Shown here: one piece after another, positions 13,401-24,242 of the stretch
Layout: every line of letters begins with the position of its first letter
Position numbering within the stretch: position 1 is the first letter of the stretch
DNA from: Calycina herbarum
Taxonomy: Eukaryota > Ascomycota > Leotiomycetes > Helotiales > Pezizellaceae
DNA: 58,409 bases
Direction of reading: 5' to 3'
Assembly (NCBI GenBank): GCA_001414485.1
Contig: LLEY01000271.1
Coordinates: 1-58,409, forward strand
Notes under the pieces: model-generated
Seen by the model: only the letters and a program-made list of their open reading frames with translations
Database searches by the model: none
What the model was told of the DNA's origin: nothing
Made by a program: the position numbers and the translations under genes

Positions 13401-14888
13401 TATAACTTAATCCTAGTTATTATAAAACGACTTATAAAATATATAATTTTAGTACTATATATAGAGTTAAGTATAGCTAAGGAATTAGTATTCGTATTCT
13501 TTAAAAAGGTAGTCTTAAGATATAAACTACTAGAAGAAATACTCTTAGATAGAGATAAACTCTTTATCTTAAAATTTTAGATCGCTCTTATAAAACGATT
13601 AGGTATAAAAAGAAAGCTTTCTATAGCTTTTCACCTATAAATAAATAGAGGAAACGAACGTATAAATTAAGTAGTTAAAATATACCTTCGTTATTATATA
13701 AACTACTAGTAAAATAACTAAGTAGAACTGCTACTCTTAATATACTTATAATAGTTTAGTAATAGAAATAATACTTATTATACTATTCTATACTAACTAT
13801 AGATATAAATTAATAGTATATTAAGAACTACTATCTATAACTATCGACAACTAGCTTACTTATATTTTAGTCTTAAAAATTAAGAGGTTATATAAAGAAC
13901 TTATAAAGAACTTATAGTTTATAGCTAAACAGAACGTATATTACTATAATAAACAACGTAGTTAAGAGCTAATACTAAAAGAGAGAGATAAAGTCTACCT
14001 AGTATAGAAAAATATTAATACGAAAAGACTAAGTAATAAATTAGATTATAAGAAACTTAGACTATTTAAAATTAAACGAGTTAAAGAACCTTTAAATTAT
14101 AAACTAGCGCTACTAAGAACTATAAATATCTATCTAGTATTCTATATATTCTTACTTAAACTAGTACTACTAGAAGCACTACTAGCTCTATATATAGAAA
14201 TCTAACTAGTAAACCCGAATACTAAGTATAAGATTAAGAGGATTCTTAACTATAAACTTATTAGAGAACGAGCTAAGTACTTAATTAAATAGTTAAATTA
14301 CCTATACCTAGAAAACACTTAGGAACTAAAGAAGAATCTTACTTAGTACTTAGAAGAACTTCAGGAGTTCTACTAACGAAACCTAGGGCTGCCTAGAACT
14401 TAGAATCTAGGTTAGATAGAGAAACGTTATTAGAAAGTACCTATTTAACAAAAGAAGCTATCTTAAAAGCAGGAAACTAAGAAGATAAGGATTCAGAAGA
14501 AAGACTCGAAGAAGGAGAGCTTAGAGGAGTAATAAGAGGTCGTTTACGTATTAGACTAAAGAAAAACTAATATATAGGTTTTTAGAGCCTAGAAGAGGAA
14601 ACGATAAGATAGCTAAAACTATTATAGAACCTTTTTAACTAAATATACTTAAAATAATAAGAGGATTTAGAAAGTTCTAAGAAGTAGTAGCGAGACTGTT
14701 TTTGATAAAAAGAGTAAGTCTCTACTAGACGTTATATAGATTTAATTTATATAGTAAGAGCTAGATACTCTTTTCGTTTAATATAAGAGAAAGATATATT
14801 TATATATAAAGGAAGGTTATTAACCTTTTAACGATATTCTTTTAGTTATATATTAGTATAGAGATACGCTAATCTAAGAAGAGAATAG
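7459..14888 (+). mobile_element. Ty3/gypsy chromovirus internal region (gag-pol with chromodomain), RIP-degraded, carrying an inserted DNA transposon
   Basis: Plus-strand fragments follow the standard Ty3/gypsy order: gag (about 7620-8440), protease region (about 8500-9400), reverse transcriptase (about 9600-10450; the active-site box reads YLDNILIF at about 10232-10256, with Asp replaced by Asn), RNase H (about 12315-12900), integrase core (about 13130-13810, with DRDKLF near 13548) and a C-terminal chromodomain (about 14215-14345). The frame is closed by many TAG/TAA codons where Trp or Gln is expected. LTRs flank it at 6993-7458 and 14889-15349. Without the 1861-bp insertion the whole element would be about 6.5 kb, normal for fungal chromoviruses. 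Chromodomains in this class are thought to direct integration to heterochromatin. The copy cannot encode working protein. Confidence 0.8.
10452..12312 (+). mobile_element. Fot1/pogo-type (Tc1/mariner superfamily) DNA transposon, RIP-inactivated
   Basis: A 1861-bp element inserted in the retroelement pol region. Terminal inverted repeats of about 50 bp (10452-10501 and 12263-12312) start ACGT and differ at only about two places. A TA dinucleotide flanks each end (10450-10451 and 12313-12314). The empty site in the sister copy at 5292 confirms the duplication. The plus strand encodes a recognisable pogo/Fot1 transposase: psq-like and CENP-B-type helix-turn-helix regions (about 10560-10900, including AHRFI) and a DDE core (NFDKTGF near 11030, LVLDRYKSYESAEF near 11370). 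Many TAG/TAA stops are at Trp/Gln sites. The length is normal for Fot1 relatives. Confidence 0.9.
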
Positions 14889-15349
14889 TATTATAAATTA
14901 TATACTAGTACGTAACTAGTAAAGTCTAGGCGACGCTCTAATAGAACAAGCACTATTAGAACCTAGAAGAGGAAAGAGGATTAAATATATTAGATATATA
15001 ATCTACGGATCTTATTATAGTTATATTACGTAACTTAGTTTAAAGTAGTTAAGTAATAGAGTCTAGTTTTAGAAGCCTTAGAATTAGAGTTAGACTCTAT
15101 CTTTAGAACTTCTATAGAATAGAACTTTAGTAAGAACAGAAGGTTCTATATAAGACTGGTACGTCTGCTATTAGATAGAAGCTTCGTACTTAACTTTAGT
15201 TATTAATCTTATTATCTTATTTAATATCTTTGATATAAGTAACGAGTTTACTTCTAAGTAAACAACCTATCGCGTCTATACTTCTTACTTATATACTAAC
15301 TTTCGAGACTTAGTTACCTTTGTTTAGTTTATTTAAGTTTCGTTATACT
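14889..15349 (+). repeat. 3' LTR of the plus-strand chromodomain Ty3/gypsy copy
   Basis: A direct repeat of 6993-7458 following a purine-rich tract (aagaagagaata) that would be the polypurine tract. The terminal third (from about 15175) matches the 5' LTR closely. The central third is diverged and lacks the 9-bp tandem repeats. The final bases are blurred by RIP and no convincing target duplication could be read. Confidence 0.7.
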
Positions 15350-16248
15350 AATCTATAAGCAGTAGAGAGACCTCTAGTAGATAGGCAGTAGTTATAACGA
15401 GCTATAAGGCGTTTCTTGATTATTATTCTATCTTAGTAGACAGAGTAATAGTGGTTATATAACTAGGTAAAGGTTGTTAAGAAGATATAGATTAGCGAAA
15501 GACTTACTTAAAGAGTTAGTATAAGCTTCTAGTAAAGGTCCTCTAGCTACTCGTTTAATAGAATATAAGCTGTGGTTATAAGTCTTAGAAAGATAGCTTT
15601 GAAAGTAGTAAAAGTCTCGTCTTCTTATATTAAGAGTTTATAGAAGAGCTTATAAGCTTCGATAGTTTCGTTGCTATCTATAAACAAGGTATCTAGATAT
15701 ATAAGTAACTTAGTAGTATCTATAAACGAGGTAGATAAGTCAAAGTCTATTTAAGACTCGAGGTGTTTTTATACTACTCTAGAAGTAGTAAGAAAGATAA
15801 ACGTAAGTTTATCTTATTTATTCTTAAAGACGTTCTTTCTTATTTTACTAGCTAGGATAATACGCTAGGCCTTATACGACGGGGAAGTGCTATTCTTAAG
15901 TTTCTTACTATCTTAAAACTTATAAGTAGAGCTATTAGAGGAACTGTATTAAGAACGGGAGAAGTCGGCTGTAGGTTTCTAGAGTAACTACGAGAACTCG
16001 CGGCTAGGCAGAGAGTTATCTAGGTTACTTATAAGCTATAATAGAGTATTATAGTCTAAAAGCGTTTAAAGCGACTCGACTTTAGCTTATAAGCGAGTGT
16101 TTTCGTCTATAGAAGGCTTACTTATAATAGAAGAGACTAGAGTACTGTCTACTTATAAATGTTCTAGAGTAGTTCGAGTTAAGCTACTAGAAGCCTTACT
16201 AGCTACTAGACTAGTAGGAGTCTTCTCTTTTCTACTCTTGTTACTACG
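15350..16248 (-). mobile_element. gag-like relic of another LTR retrotransposon, RIP-degraded
   Basis: On the minus strand, from about 16240 leftward, a gag-like polypeptide can be followed (fragments SNLDNSLPSREFS, TLFIDSNETIEAYKLFY, EDETFTTFKAIFLR) with TAG/TAA stops at expected Gln/Trp codons. No pol is seen after it because the chromodomain element's 3' LTR begins at 15349. The upstream side is interrupted by a solo LTR at 16249. Apparent short ORFs here, such as the one spanning 16097-16297 on the plus strand, are not genes. Confidence 0.5.
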
Positions 16249-16444
16249 TGTGACGGTTATAGTTACGAGGGCTACTAGATATTACATGTTCGCTTAGATG
16301 CACGCTAGTACTAGCGTACGCACTAGCGCGGATGACTTGTATTTAGTTCCCGGTTCTCTCGAGCTCTTCTGCTCTCCTCGTCTTTTGTCCTAAGAATAGA
16401 GTGTTATTTGTTCTGTCTTTGTCTACTGAAGTACGTCTATTATA
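16249..16444 (+). repeat. Solo LTR with 5-bp target duplication CTACG (same family as 57713-57893)
   Basis: Begins TGTGACGG and ends CTATTATA, a RIP-altered form of the CTGTCACA end in the intact copy. It is flanked by ctacg on both sides (16244-16248 and 16445-16449). It is nearly identical to 57713-57893 apart from C-to-T/G-to-A changes and an extra stretch near 16310-16325 where a CTAGCG motif is duplicated. No internal retrotransposon sequence is attached. Confidence 0.85.
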
Positions 16445-16994
16445 CTACGAGTAGCTTCGGATATTATATTCGTAAAAACAGAGGAAGAAGGAAGTAGAAG
16501 AAGGAAGGAAGAGGAGGTTATAAAAAGGTTATATAAGCTGTTATAAGCGTGTCTTTTAAGAAGATAAGTTATAATTAAACTATTATAATATAGAGATTCT
16601 CGACCTTCGAGGAGATAAGTTATAATTAAACTATTATAGACTTAGAGATTCTTAAGAGATCCGTTTATAGAAGAGAAGCTGTTATAGGCAGAGAAGAGAG
16701 GTTATAATTATACTATTATAAGTATAAGATCTTCTAGCTATTATAAGTATAGAATCTATATAATATTATAATCCTTCGTAAGAGAGTAAGAGTATTAAGC
16801 TTTAAATAATATTATAAACTATAACTAAAGACAAAGGTATAAGAGTACATATATATAAATACGAGAATTTAAAGCTACAGTTCTATCTACGAAGGTAACC
16901 CAGGTTATATACCTAAAGAGAAAGAGTTACTAAGTAAGTATAAGCTATAAGAAGCTAAAATCTTATATAAGTTATAAAAAGCTAGAAGCACGTA
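16445..16994. other. AT-rich repeat debris without a recognisable element
   Basis: No coding frame is recognisable. A short tandem pattern occurs at about 16555-16660, where gataagttataattaaactattata appears twice with agagattct after each copy, and related ttataattatactattataag units follow to about 16750. The strand purine bias and CpA depletion match the surrounding RIP-affected DNA. Confidence 0.4.
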
Positions 16995-17235
16995 TAGCTG
17001 AGATCTCGCTATAGCTCTCGTCATAGATCTACACATCCCGAGGTGATTACCGAGGTCACGTGCTGTCACGTGCATTCTTCCAGGTTACGGACCAGCGCCG
17101 TAACAATAGCTATAAGTAGCTAAGATCTCGCTATAGCTCTTGTTATAGATCTACACATCCTCATTGCCGAGGTGATTACCAAGGTCACGTGCTTATCACG
17201 TGTATTCTTCTAGGTTACGGACCAGCGCCGTAACA
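16995..17235. repeat. Tandem duplication of a ~115-bp unit with paired CACGTG sites and a terminal hairpin
   Basis: Copy 1 is 16995-17105 and copy 2 is 17117-17235. Each holds two CACGTG palindromes (17057 and 17067; 17186 and 17197) and ends in an inverted repeat, gttacgg...ccgtaac, with a 7-base loop. Copy 2 carries C-to-T changes relative to copy 1, mostly CpA to TpA, and about 8 extra bases. This is a less mutated patch than its surroundings. It may be LTR-derived, since it ends CCGTAACA, but no element could be assigned. Confidence 0.6.
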
Positions 17236-17922
17236 ACTAGTAGCGGTAAGAGGTTACGTTATCCTAGTAAGAGAGTACTAGTAGAAGAGCGTAGTAAGTT
17301 AGTAAACCAGATAGATAAAGTATAGTTTATATAGTAGTTCTAGTTTATAGAAATAGAAGTTAATAACTTAGAGTATTTGAAAAGAGCTAATATACTTAGT
17401 ATTAAACTTAGATATAGGTTATATAGACTTAATATTCTTTATACTTAGTATTACTAGGTCTCTAATTTAGTAGACTAGTATAGATAATCGGTTAGCGTTT
17501 ACTAATTCCTCTATACTTTCTCTTATATATAGGACGCTCTAATAAGTTTAGATATTGATTCTTACCACACTCTCAGAACAGACGCAGCTCTGGATTCAGC
17601 CTCCAAGAATTGGCAACGCAGCGTCCTCATATCTCTTATGGAACAAGAATAAAAATGCACCGGATTGCCAGGATGATCGAATTTTCCTCTTTCAATACCT
17701 TTCTTTTCTACTCTAAGCGTACTTCTGAGTACTAGCGATTTCATATTCGACCTCGCAAAACTCCATTTGCTCACGTCACTTTGCGGGATTCTGTCCGATA
17801 TGGATGGCAAGACAAAATAGACTCCAGAGAAGTCACTCCCACCAGTTGCAAGGCCATGAAGCATGTCCTCTTGCTAGATACAATGAAACCTACTCTGACC
17901 GAATTCACGTTCACAACCCAAA
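17236..17922. other. Isochore boundary; no supported gene
   Basis: AT-rich, CpA-poor debris continues to about 17,555. After that, dinucleotide use becomes normal within a few tens of bases. A 100-codon minus-strand frame at 17562-17864 and a short plus-strand frame at 17804 show no family features, and I do not call them genes. The stretch 17560-17922 may be the promoter of the following membrane-protein locus. Confidence 0.4.
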
Positions 17923-19252
17923 ATGTTTTACGTTAACTGGGCAGCGTTGGTCTTCGCCTGTATTGTTCAAGCAGGAATATTCGGTATTCCAATCGCTTTT
18001 CTGAATACGGCAGCCGAATCTCCCAATGTCGAAAGTCTGGATTTCACTCTGTACAAGAACACTCGTTTTCGAGAATGTGCAAACACTGTCCCAGACAAGG
18101 TCGACTGCTCGGCAATCGATAAACTATCTTTCCATGTTTCTAATACCACCGTGGGGCTTTTGTCGGAGCTCAAGATTGACGGTGATTATGGATCTGGTAA
18201 AAAAAAGTCCGAGACAGAGGTCGATTGGTGTTCATTGGCAAGTTGCTTGAAGGATTACAAGGTCATTCCCTCTACCCCATTACCAAATGCGTTTCGAGCC
18301 ACAGGACTTTCGCAGTGGACTTCTATAAATATGCTTGGGGTAATGGGATTCTGGACCTTCTGGACTATGAAATTCAAGGGGCATGACTTGGAAACTTGCA
18401 AGGGGTTTGGTGTCAGAGACTGGGGGCTTATATTGTGGGACATCGGCTCGTTCTGTGTCTGGGTTTTTGAATTTGCCAGATTTCTTTCGGATACCACATC
18501 TTTATGTGCCGTTGTCTTTGTTGACCTGGATCGGCACTTGGACTTACACCTTCTCCCTTCAATTCCATCCCTATTCTTGCACGTTAAGCCTTCGTTGGAG
18601 GACGATTTTGAGTCGTGCTTGTGCTGCTGTGACCGTTGTACAATGGCTAGCTACTATCGCCATTCTCGGATTCAACTATGACTCGATTGCATCGGGACGG
18701 AACCTAAAGCGCCGCTACGACTGTCTCCAAGATAAAATACTCAACGCACCCGGAACCTCTTCTTGCTCGCCACAACAACTCTGCTCTAAGGATCCGCTTT
18801 TCAGTGACTCTGGTTTCAAAGACGAGATGATGGCACAGGGTGGCGCTTTTATATATGTCTTTATATACGCGGGACTCAACGCGGTTGTTGCTGGAACGTC
18901 GTGGTTTCTCGTGAAGAATTACTTCAAGATGCGGCGGGGGGAACTTCCCACTAATTTCAGTGGTTCCGCTGTTTCCGCTAATTCGATTGCCGAGGGCTTC
19001 ATGCAAACAAAAATCCACAAAAATCTCTATTAATGGGTGCTCTACTGGGTCGGAAGTGTGACTGTTTTGTTCGCGGTCCTCAATTGTCTAGCTATTTGGT
19101 CAGACTGGGTTCCGATGAATCGTGAAGCGACCGTAGCTTATGATGTTGATTGTCACGCGCTACATATTGCTATCAGTCCCTGGAAGCTATACTTGGATCT
19201 TGGAGATGACAACCGGGCATGGCGGATAGCAAGGTCGTGGTTTAATGTGTAA
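17923..19252 (+). pseudogene. Multi-pass membrane protein, broken by a frameshift and a nonsense codon
   Basis: I do not recognise the family. From ATG 17923 a frame with a hydrophobic N-terminus (ACIVQAGIFGIPIAFL), a Cys-containing loop and two further membrane segments runs to about 18520. There the coding signal moves by one base into the frame that continues through more hydrophobic segments (VVQWLATIAILG, AFIYVFIYAGL) to a TAA at 19031-19033. That same frame then goes on for 72 more codons with another membrane helix (VLYWVGSVTVLFAVL) to 19252. The TAA sits between LY and WVLYW and is one C-to-T step from CAA (Gln). About six or seven membrane spans in total. No splice pair near the shift repairs the frame. 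It lies immediately beside the RIP block. A sequencing error could explain the shift, but less easily both lesions. Confidence 0.6.
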
Positions 19253-21076
19253 GAGAGTAAGTCCTGGCCTTTCCAGTAGTAAAAGGGAAATATGCTAACA
19301 GAGTTTTGTTTTAGGCTACAGGGGGGGAGTTAGTTTGAGTCCCCTTTCCCAGAGTTCTCCCAGAACTGGACACTCATTACGAGTATTTAGTTGGATAGTA
19401 GTCACGATTTGTGGAAGTCAGCCATCGGTGGTGTCTAATGGGATTTGAAAATAGACCTCGGTTATGATGTAGTGTTGTTGGTTTCGTTTTTGGCTTCGAC
19501 AAAAAATTATAATATATAAAAAAAACATATATAGCCTATATACTAGGCAATGTAGGCTGCAAACAATATCTTACTTGGTCAAACGATCTTACTATGATGG
19601 AGAGAAAAAAGATGATGGTGAAGAAGAAGAAAAGGTATTAGTATCTACATCTATCCTTCGTTATAAATGAGGAAATTTTAGCTCGCTCGAATTAAAGGTA
19701 GAATCAAAAAAAATATAAAGAGTATTCTCCCAAGTTCCTTGGAAAATTCTTCCCCCAGCCAGGGCTCGCGTTGTCCTAGTCACATGACAGTGAGAACGTT
19801 GGAAAGTTCCGATCCGTTATGTTCATTAGCCACTACAAAGCTCAAAAGCTCGCAGAAGGGTTAAGACACCTGTTACTTCCTTACAGCGGATTCCTTCTTT
19901 ACATTCTTGAATCAATTCGCCAGTGAGATAAAAAAAAATACCAAAGTCAAGCTTCATATTTGGGAGTAGCAAGAAAAAGCAGACGCGAGTAAACTATGAG
20001 TACGCTATCAAATATCGAGTGAGCCAAACTTCACAGTCGGGGGCCAAAAATAAGTTAAGTGAGGATATATTTTGGTTACTTCAATTTCGAAACGAGGTCT
20101 AAAATTGGAACTTGCAACAATTAATATTCATTCATCTTTACACTCGTCCAAATTATCCCCACTTTGAAGAATCATAACTCTCAAAACAAATTTACAACTA
20201 ACAACTTATCTCAACTTTCCTCCTAGAATGAAGTTTTCCTACTAACTTCAACTACCAAAAATAAAACAGACTCTAGAGAAACTCTAGTCTTCTTAACTTT
20301 CCATCCCAATCCCCTCCCAACCCTCAATTTCTATTACCTCAAGAAGGAAAAAATCAACAGCTCTCTTCTTCACTTAACCTGCGATTAGATTTTTTAAAAA
20401 AAAATTAGAGGTAAGTGGAGTCGAGTCAAGTATTGGACCTATGTCATATGGCTCATTTACTTCTACTCCTCGGCTGTTATGACCCCAGAGTAAGCAATGC
20501 CTCAACCTGCCTCTTAAAATCTTCCTATTCACTTTTCATCTGCTACGCTAGTCCACGCCACGTGTATTCCACGAGGTCCGCCTCGGGTTTCCCTTCAAGG
20601 TTCTTTGACCCAACGCGATCTGAACCGTCACACTCACCCACCCACCCACTCACTCACACAAACAAACGAGAGACTGAGGAACAAGTCCCAAATAAAATTA
20701 TCTTTCTCCGGGTATCTCACTATCTCACTATGGCACCTATCTCACTATATATGTTTTGTTTCATATGCCCGCCCACTCCCACCTACCTACATACCATTGT
20801 CTAGCCATGCAGCAAGCCCCGCAGTCACATAGCAAGTCTCTCGCAAATCTACCTAGGTATCAAATCTCAAAATCTCAAAAAATGCTCTCCACCCCACTCT
20901 CCTTCAGGAGCCGAAAAACCTAGGAAATCCCCAATCCCGATGAGATCCGTGAAATTTTTATGTACCAACCTCACGCCAAAGAACCGATGATAACCATCAT
21001 CGTAAAAAAAGACACCCAAAGTAACTCAACGCAGCTACTCAATCAAATCTCCCCAGGTCACTCTCTTAACCTCCTC
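19253..21076. other. Intergenic, convergent 3' ends; no gene seen
   Basis: Tail-to-tail spacer between the membrane-protein pseudogene and the zinc-cluster regulator. It holds a TA-rich tract near 19505-19535, homopolymer A runs, a CT-rich stretch with caccca/ctcactca repeats at about 20628-20660, and one perfect TACCTAGGTA palindrome at 20850-20859. The frames at 20415-20832 look like low-complexity noise. Confidence 0.5.
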
Positions 21077-24000
21077 CTAAAACCCTCCAGTCCCCCCAAA
21101 GAAGAACCCATCAAATAAATCCAGCCCCCCATTGCCCCCCTCACTAAAATCATGATCCACGCCCTCCCACCCCAACCCAAGGCCCAAATCCCCATTCCAC
21201 CCCCCATCAGCAACACCCCCACCCGCAGATCCAACTTCAGTCCATCCATTATTCCCGTTCCCTGCTGTGGCCCCATTATTTAGAAAGTCCATGCCCGGCG
21301 CATTAGCGAATGATAAATCCATCCCCTGTTGTTGAGGGTAAGAATTCGCACTAGTAGGATTGCTCGAGTAAGAAGTCTGCGTGAAAGCCGAACTGGGTTG
21401 CGCACTAGGCGAGGGAAGGAGACTTGGGTCGATTGCTGAGGTATCCATTGCAGAGAGGGTAGGTGAAACGGCGTAATCAGAGGGCGAGGAATGAACTGCA
21501 CTTTGTCCACCTTGTGCTTGTCCTTGTTGTGGCTGTGATTGTCCTCTGAATCCACCCATCTCAAACTCTGTCTTAATATTCGGGTATGTAGGTGTCGTAG
21601 GACCGAGGAGGTCATTGAGACCCATATCGAATTGTGGTTTCGGTCGAGGACGAGATTGTCGACGGTTGGTGCCGAAGTCCGTTGGGTCTTGGTGATTGTG
21701 GTTTGAAGAACGGTGGTTGGAGGAGTAGCGACGGGAATGGAGGCCATCAACCGAGGAACTGAAGCCGGTTGTTGACATGCACATTTGGACTGTGGCTTTG
21801 GACATGCGGTCGAAGGCATCGCGACATGCTTCTGCTGGAGGACATTTTTCAATGAGATCCCCTAGGACCGATGTGGCGGCTAGAATGGTGAAATCTACTT
21901 CATCCATGGTCTATGACTGTTAGTTTCTTCTTAAAAATACAAGGGAGATGACTTACCAATCGGCTTCTCACAATTGGAGAATGCCAAATTGCATAGAGAA
22001 ATGAGATTCCAGCCATGAACAAGTGGTGTGTCGCTAGGAAAGTGTAATTGACAAGATGCACACGATGCAGTTGTCTATACAATCTCAGGACTCTCTGACC
22101 AGCCTCCGCAACCTTGACAAATACCCGCTCCTCATCTTCCCGCAATTCAACATTATGAACGTTAGGACTATTGACCTCATTACTGGTGTTGAATTCCCCT
22201 TCGAAGATTTGAGGTACACTCAAACTTTGTCGGTAAAGCATGATGACGCATTGCCAGTAATTTAATTCTAAGAATTCAACTGAAAAGGCAACACCAGTTT
22301 CACGCTTCGTAGGTGCGGATTCTTTCCATTCCCACAGCCTCTTATCAATATCGATACGCCAGGATCTAAAGCTACCGAACTTTGCGAGGAATGGTGAAGG
22401 CAAGGAGGTATGCATGTACGGATTTCGTTGATTGACGCCACCAGCTCGAGCCTGTTGTGCTTGCTGATGTTGTAAGACCTGCAAAATCTCCGACTGCAGT
22501 AACCGTAATCGAAAATAATGATAGGCTGCGTGCTTGTAAGAAGGCTCACCCTCGACCCCAATTGGTTGTTGAAAGCCTGCTGGTGTGATGTATTTATCGT
22601 CTAGTAAAGAGGGAAACTCGGTCGTGATAACTTGATCTGTAATACCAAATGGTCGTCCCACACAAGTTGATACCAATCGATCGAAAGAGTAGGCGCACCA
22701 CCATAGTCGTCTTCTAAAATCTCGAATCCACTCTCGACGACCTCTTTCTCGAGCACTTCGTAATTTTTGCTGTCGAGCAAGATCAGTTTCTGGTACACCT
22801 TGTAATGGTTCTTCCAGGCCAACGTCAACATCTTTGCCGTCCTCATGATGCAGCCCAAGATCCACTGCCAGCCGCATAGCAACCCCAATGATATACCACA
22901 ACCCAGGAGCAACTGGTCTCAGAAGAGCAAATCCAGCCAAGAGTAATACATATTGTAACTCCTCAAGTCCATTACCAAATCCTTCCGGGCTATCTAGACA
23001 TGGTTCAAGATGAATAATAGCAGATGCGTGGTATTCTTCAGGTTGACTTTGCCGGCCCATTACCGTGTTTTTCCTCTCATCTTTCCCATCCTTACTTTCT
23101 CGATCAGAAGAATCTCCCAAGAATATGCCTGAGCCAATCGCAAAGACAATGTTCAGCATGAATAATTCCCTAGGCGTCCGTACTCTCGCATCTCCCTCTG
23201 CATAAGCCAGCTCAAACATTTTCATGAATTCGCCCCTATGTAAAATTGGTATTTGAGGATTTGCATGTTCGAAATAAAAGTTCACCAGTCGGCTTCCGAG
23301 TTCCTTTGATGGAAATGGTGCTTGTTTCATGGTAGGTTTGGTGTGTAATCCGAAGAACGATTCTCTCATCGAGGTCCCGCTTCCGCCACTGCCAGTTCCA
23401 GTTCCAGTTCCAGCTCCAGCTCCAGCAGCCTTACCTGTTATTGCAGGTCGTGAAGGTCTTACACCACTCTTATCGCTTGTCGAACCAGATACCGAAGATT
23501 TCACAGCAGCAAAAACCACTCTTGCAAATGATATGCCAGATGTAGAACCCAAATGTCGAGAATCCGAAGCTCCTTGTATTGACACATTTCCTAAGTTGGG
23601 TATCGGGTTATTCTTCTGAGTAGTAGCGGATATCTCGTTCCCCATATAGGCCAGTCTCCCATCATCGCTCGGTGTCTGGACAATATTCGGATCTGCGCCT
23701 GGTCTGGAGGCGTGTTCGAGAACGTCTGCTGGCGCATATAATATGCCATTGTCTTCCAGGACTTTCTCCAGATAGGCAACTCGGGATTCGAGGTAGAAGA
23801 CGTAACTATAGAAATATGAGTATTAGCGAAAGATATAGTCGAAGCCGTCACAAATGTAAATCACTGATAGCTTATCAATCCCTCCATCAAAATAATGCGC
23901 AACTCACCTCCTAGGAATTTCCCTCTTGGTAATCGGATCATAGCCCACACATTTGACATTCGCCTTTTCGCAACTTGCACAACTCGGTAATCTCTGGTCG

Positions 24001-24242
24001 CACCGGTTCTTCCTCAACCTACAACGATTGCAAGCGCTCACATTCCGGAAGCTACTCGATTGCCCTGCCTTACTCCCGCTCTTCTCCGGAACTGGCAGAC
24101 CAGCCAAATCACCCTCCTCCACACTTCGTGGACTTTCACCGATAGTCACGGATTGATCGGGAGACGCCAGTCGAGCTCGTTTGGCAGGAGGACCACCACC
24201 ACTGTTGGAAGTCCGTGGAGGGGGACGCGAATTGGAATTCAT
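21077..24242 (-). CDS. Zn2Cys6 transcription factor, PPR1/UaY-like (1005 aa)
   Basis: Three exons: 24242-23908, 23805-21957 and 21910-21077. The introns (102 and 46 bp) have GTGAGT...TATAG and GTAAGT...ATAG signals and join in phase. Residues 71-98 form a Zn2Cys6 cluster, Cys-x2-Cys-x6-Cys-x6-Cys-x2-Cys-x6-Cys (ACNRCRLRKNRC, CASC). The linker and coiled coil that follow (GYDPITKREIPRSYVFYLE) closely resemble yeast Ppr1 and Aspergillus UaY, the pyrimidine and purine pathway activators. A Fungal_trans-type middle region starts near residue 285 (FYFEHANPQIPILHR), and the C-terminus is Gln/Ser/Gly-rich, as in activation domains. Length matches UaY (about 1060 aa). A purine-utilisation role is inferred from family only; no purine genes are nearby. 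A Gly/Thr repeat (residues about 240-255) is a microsatellite. Confidence 0.85.

Noticed and set aside
16097..16297. 66-codon plus-strand ORF
   Set aside because: It spans the junction of a gag relic and a solo LTR with target duplication, so it is a chance frame in transposon DNA.
17562..17864. 100-codon minus-strand ORF next to the isochore edge
   Set aside because: No family motif, no splice partner and unremarkable composition. More likely promoter sequence of the membrane-protein locus.
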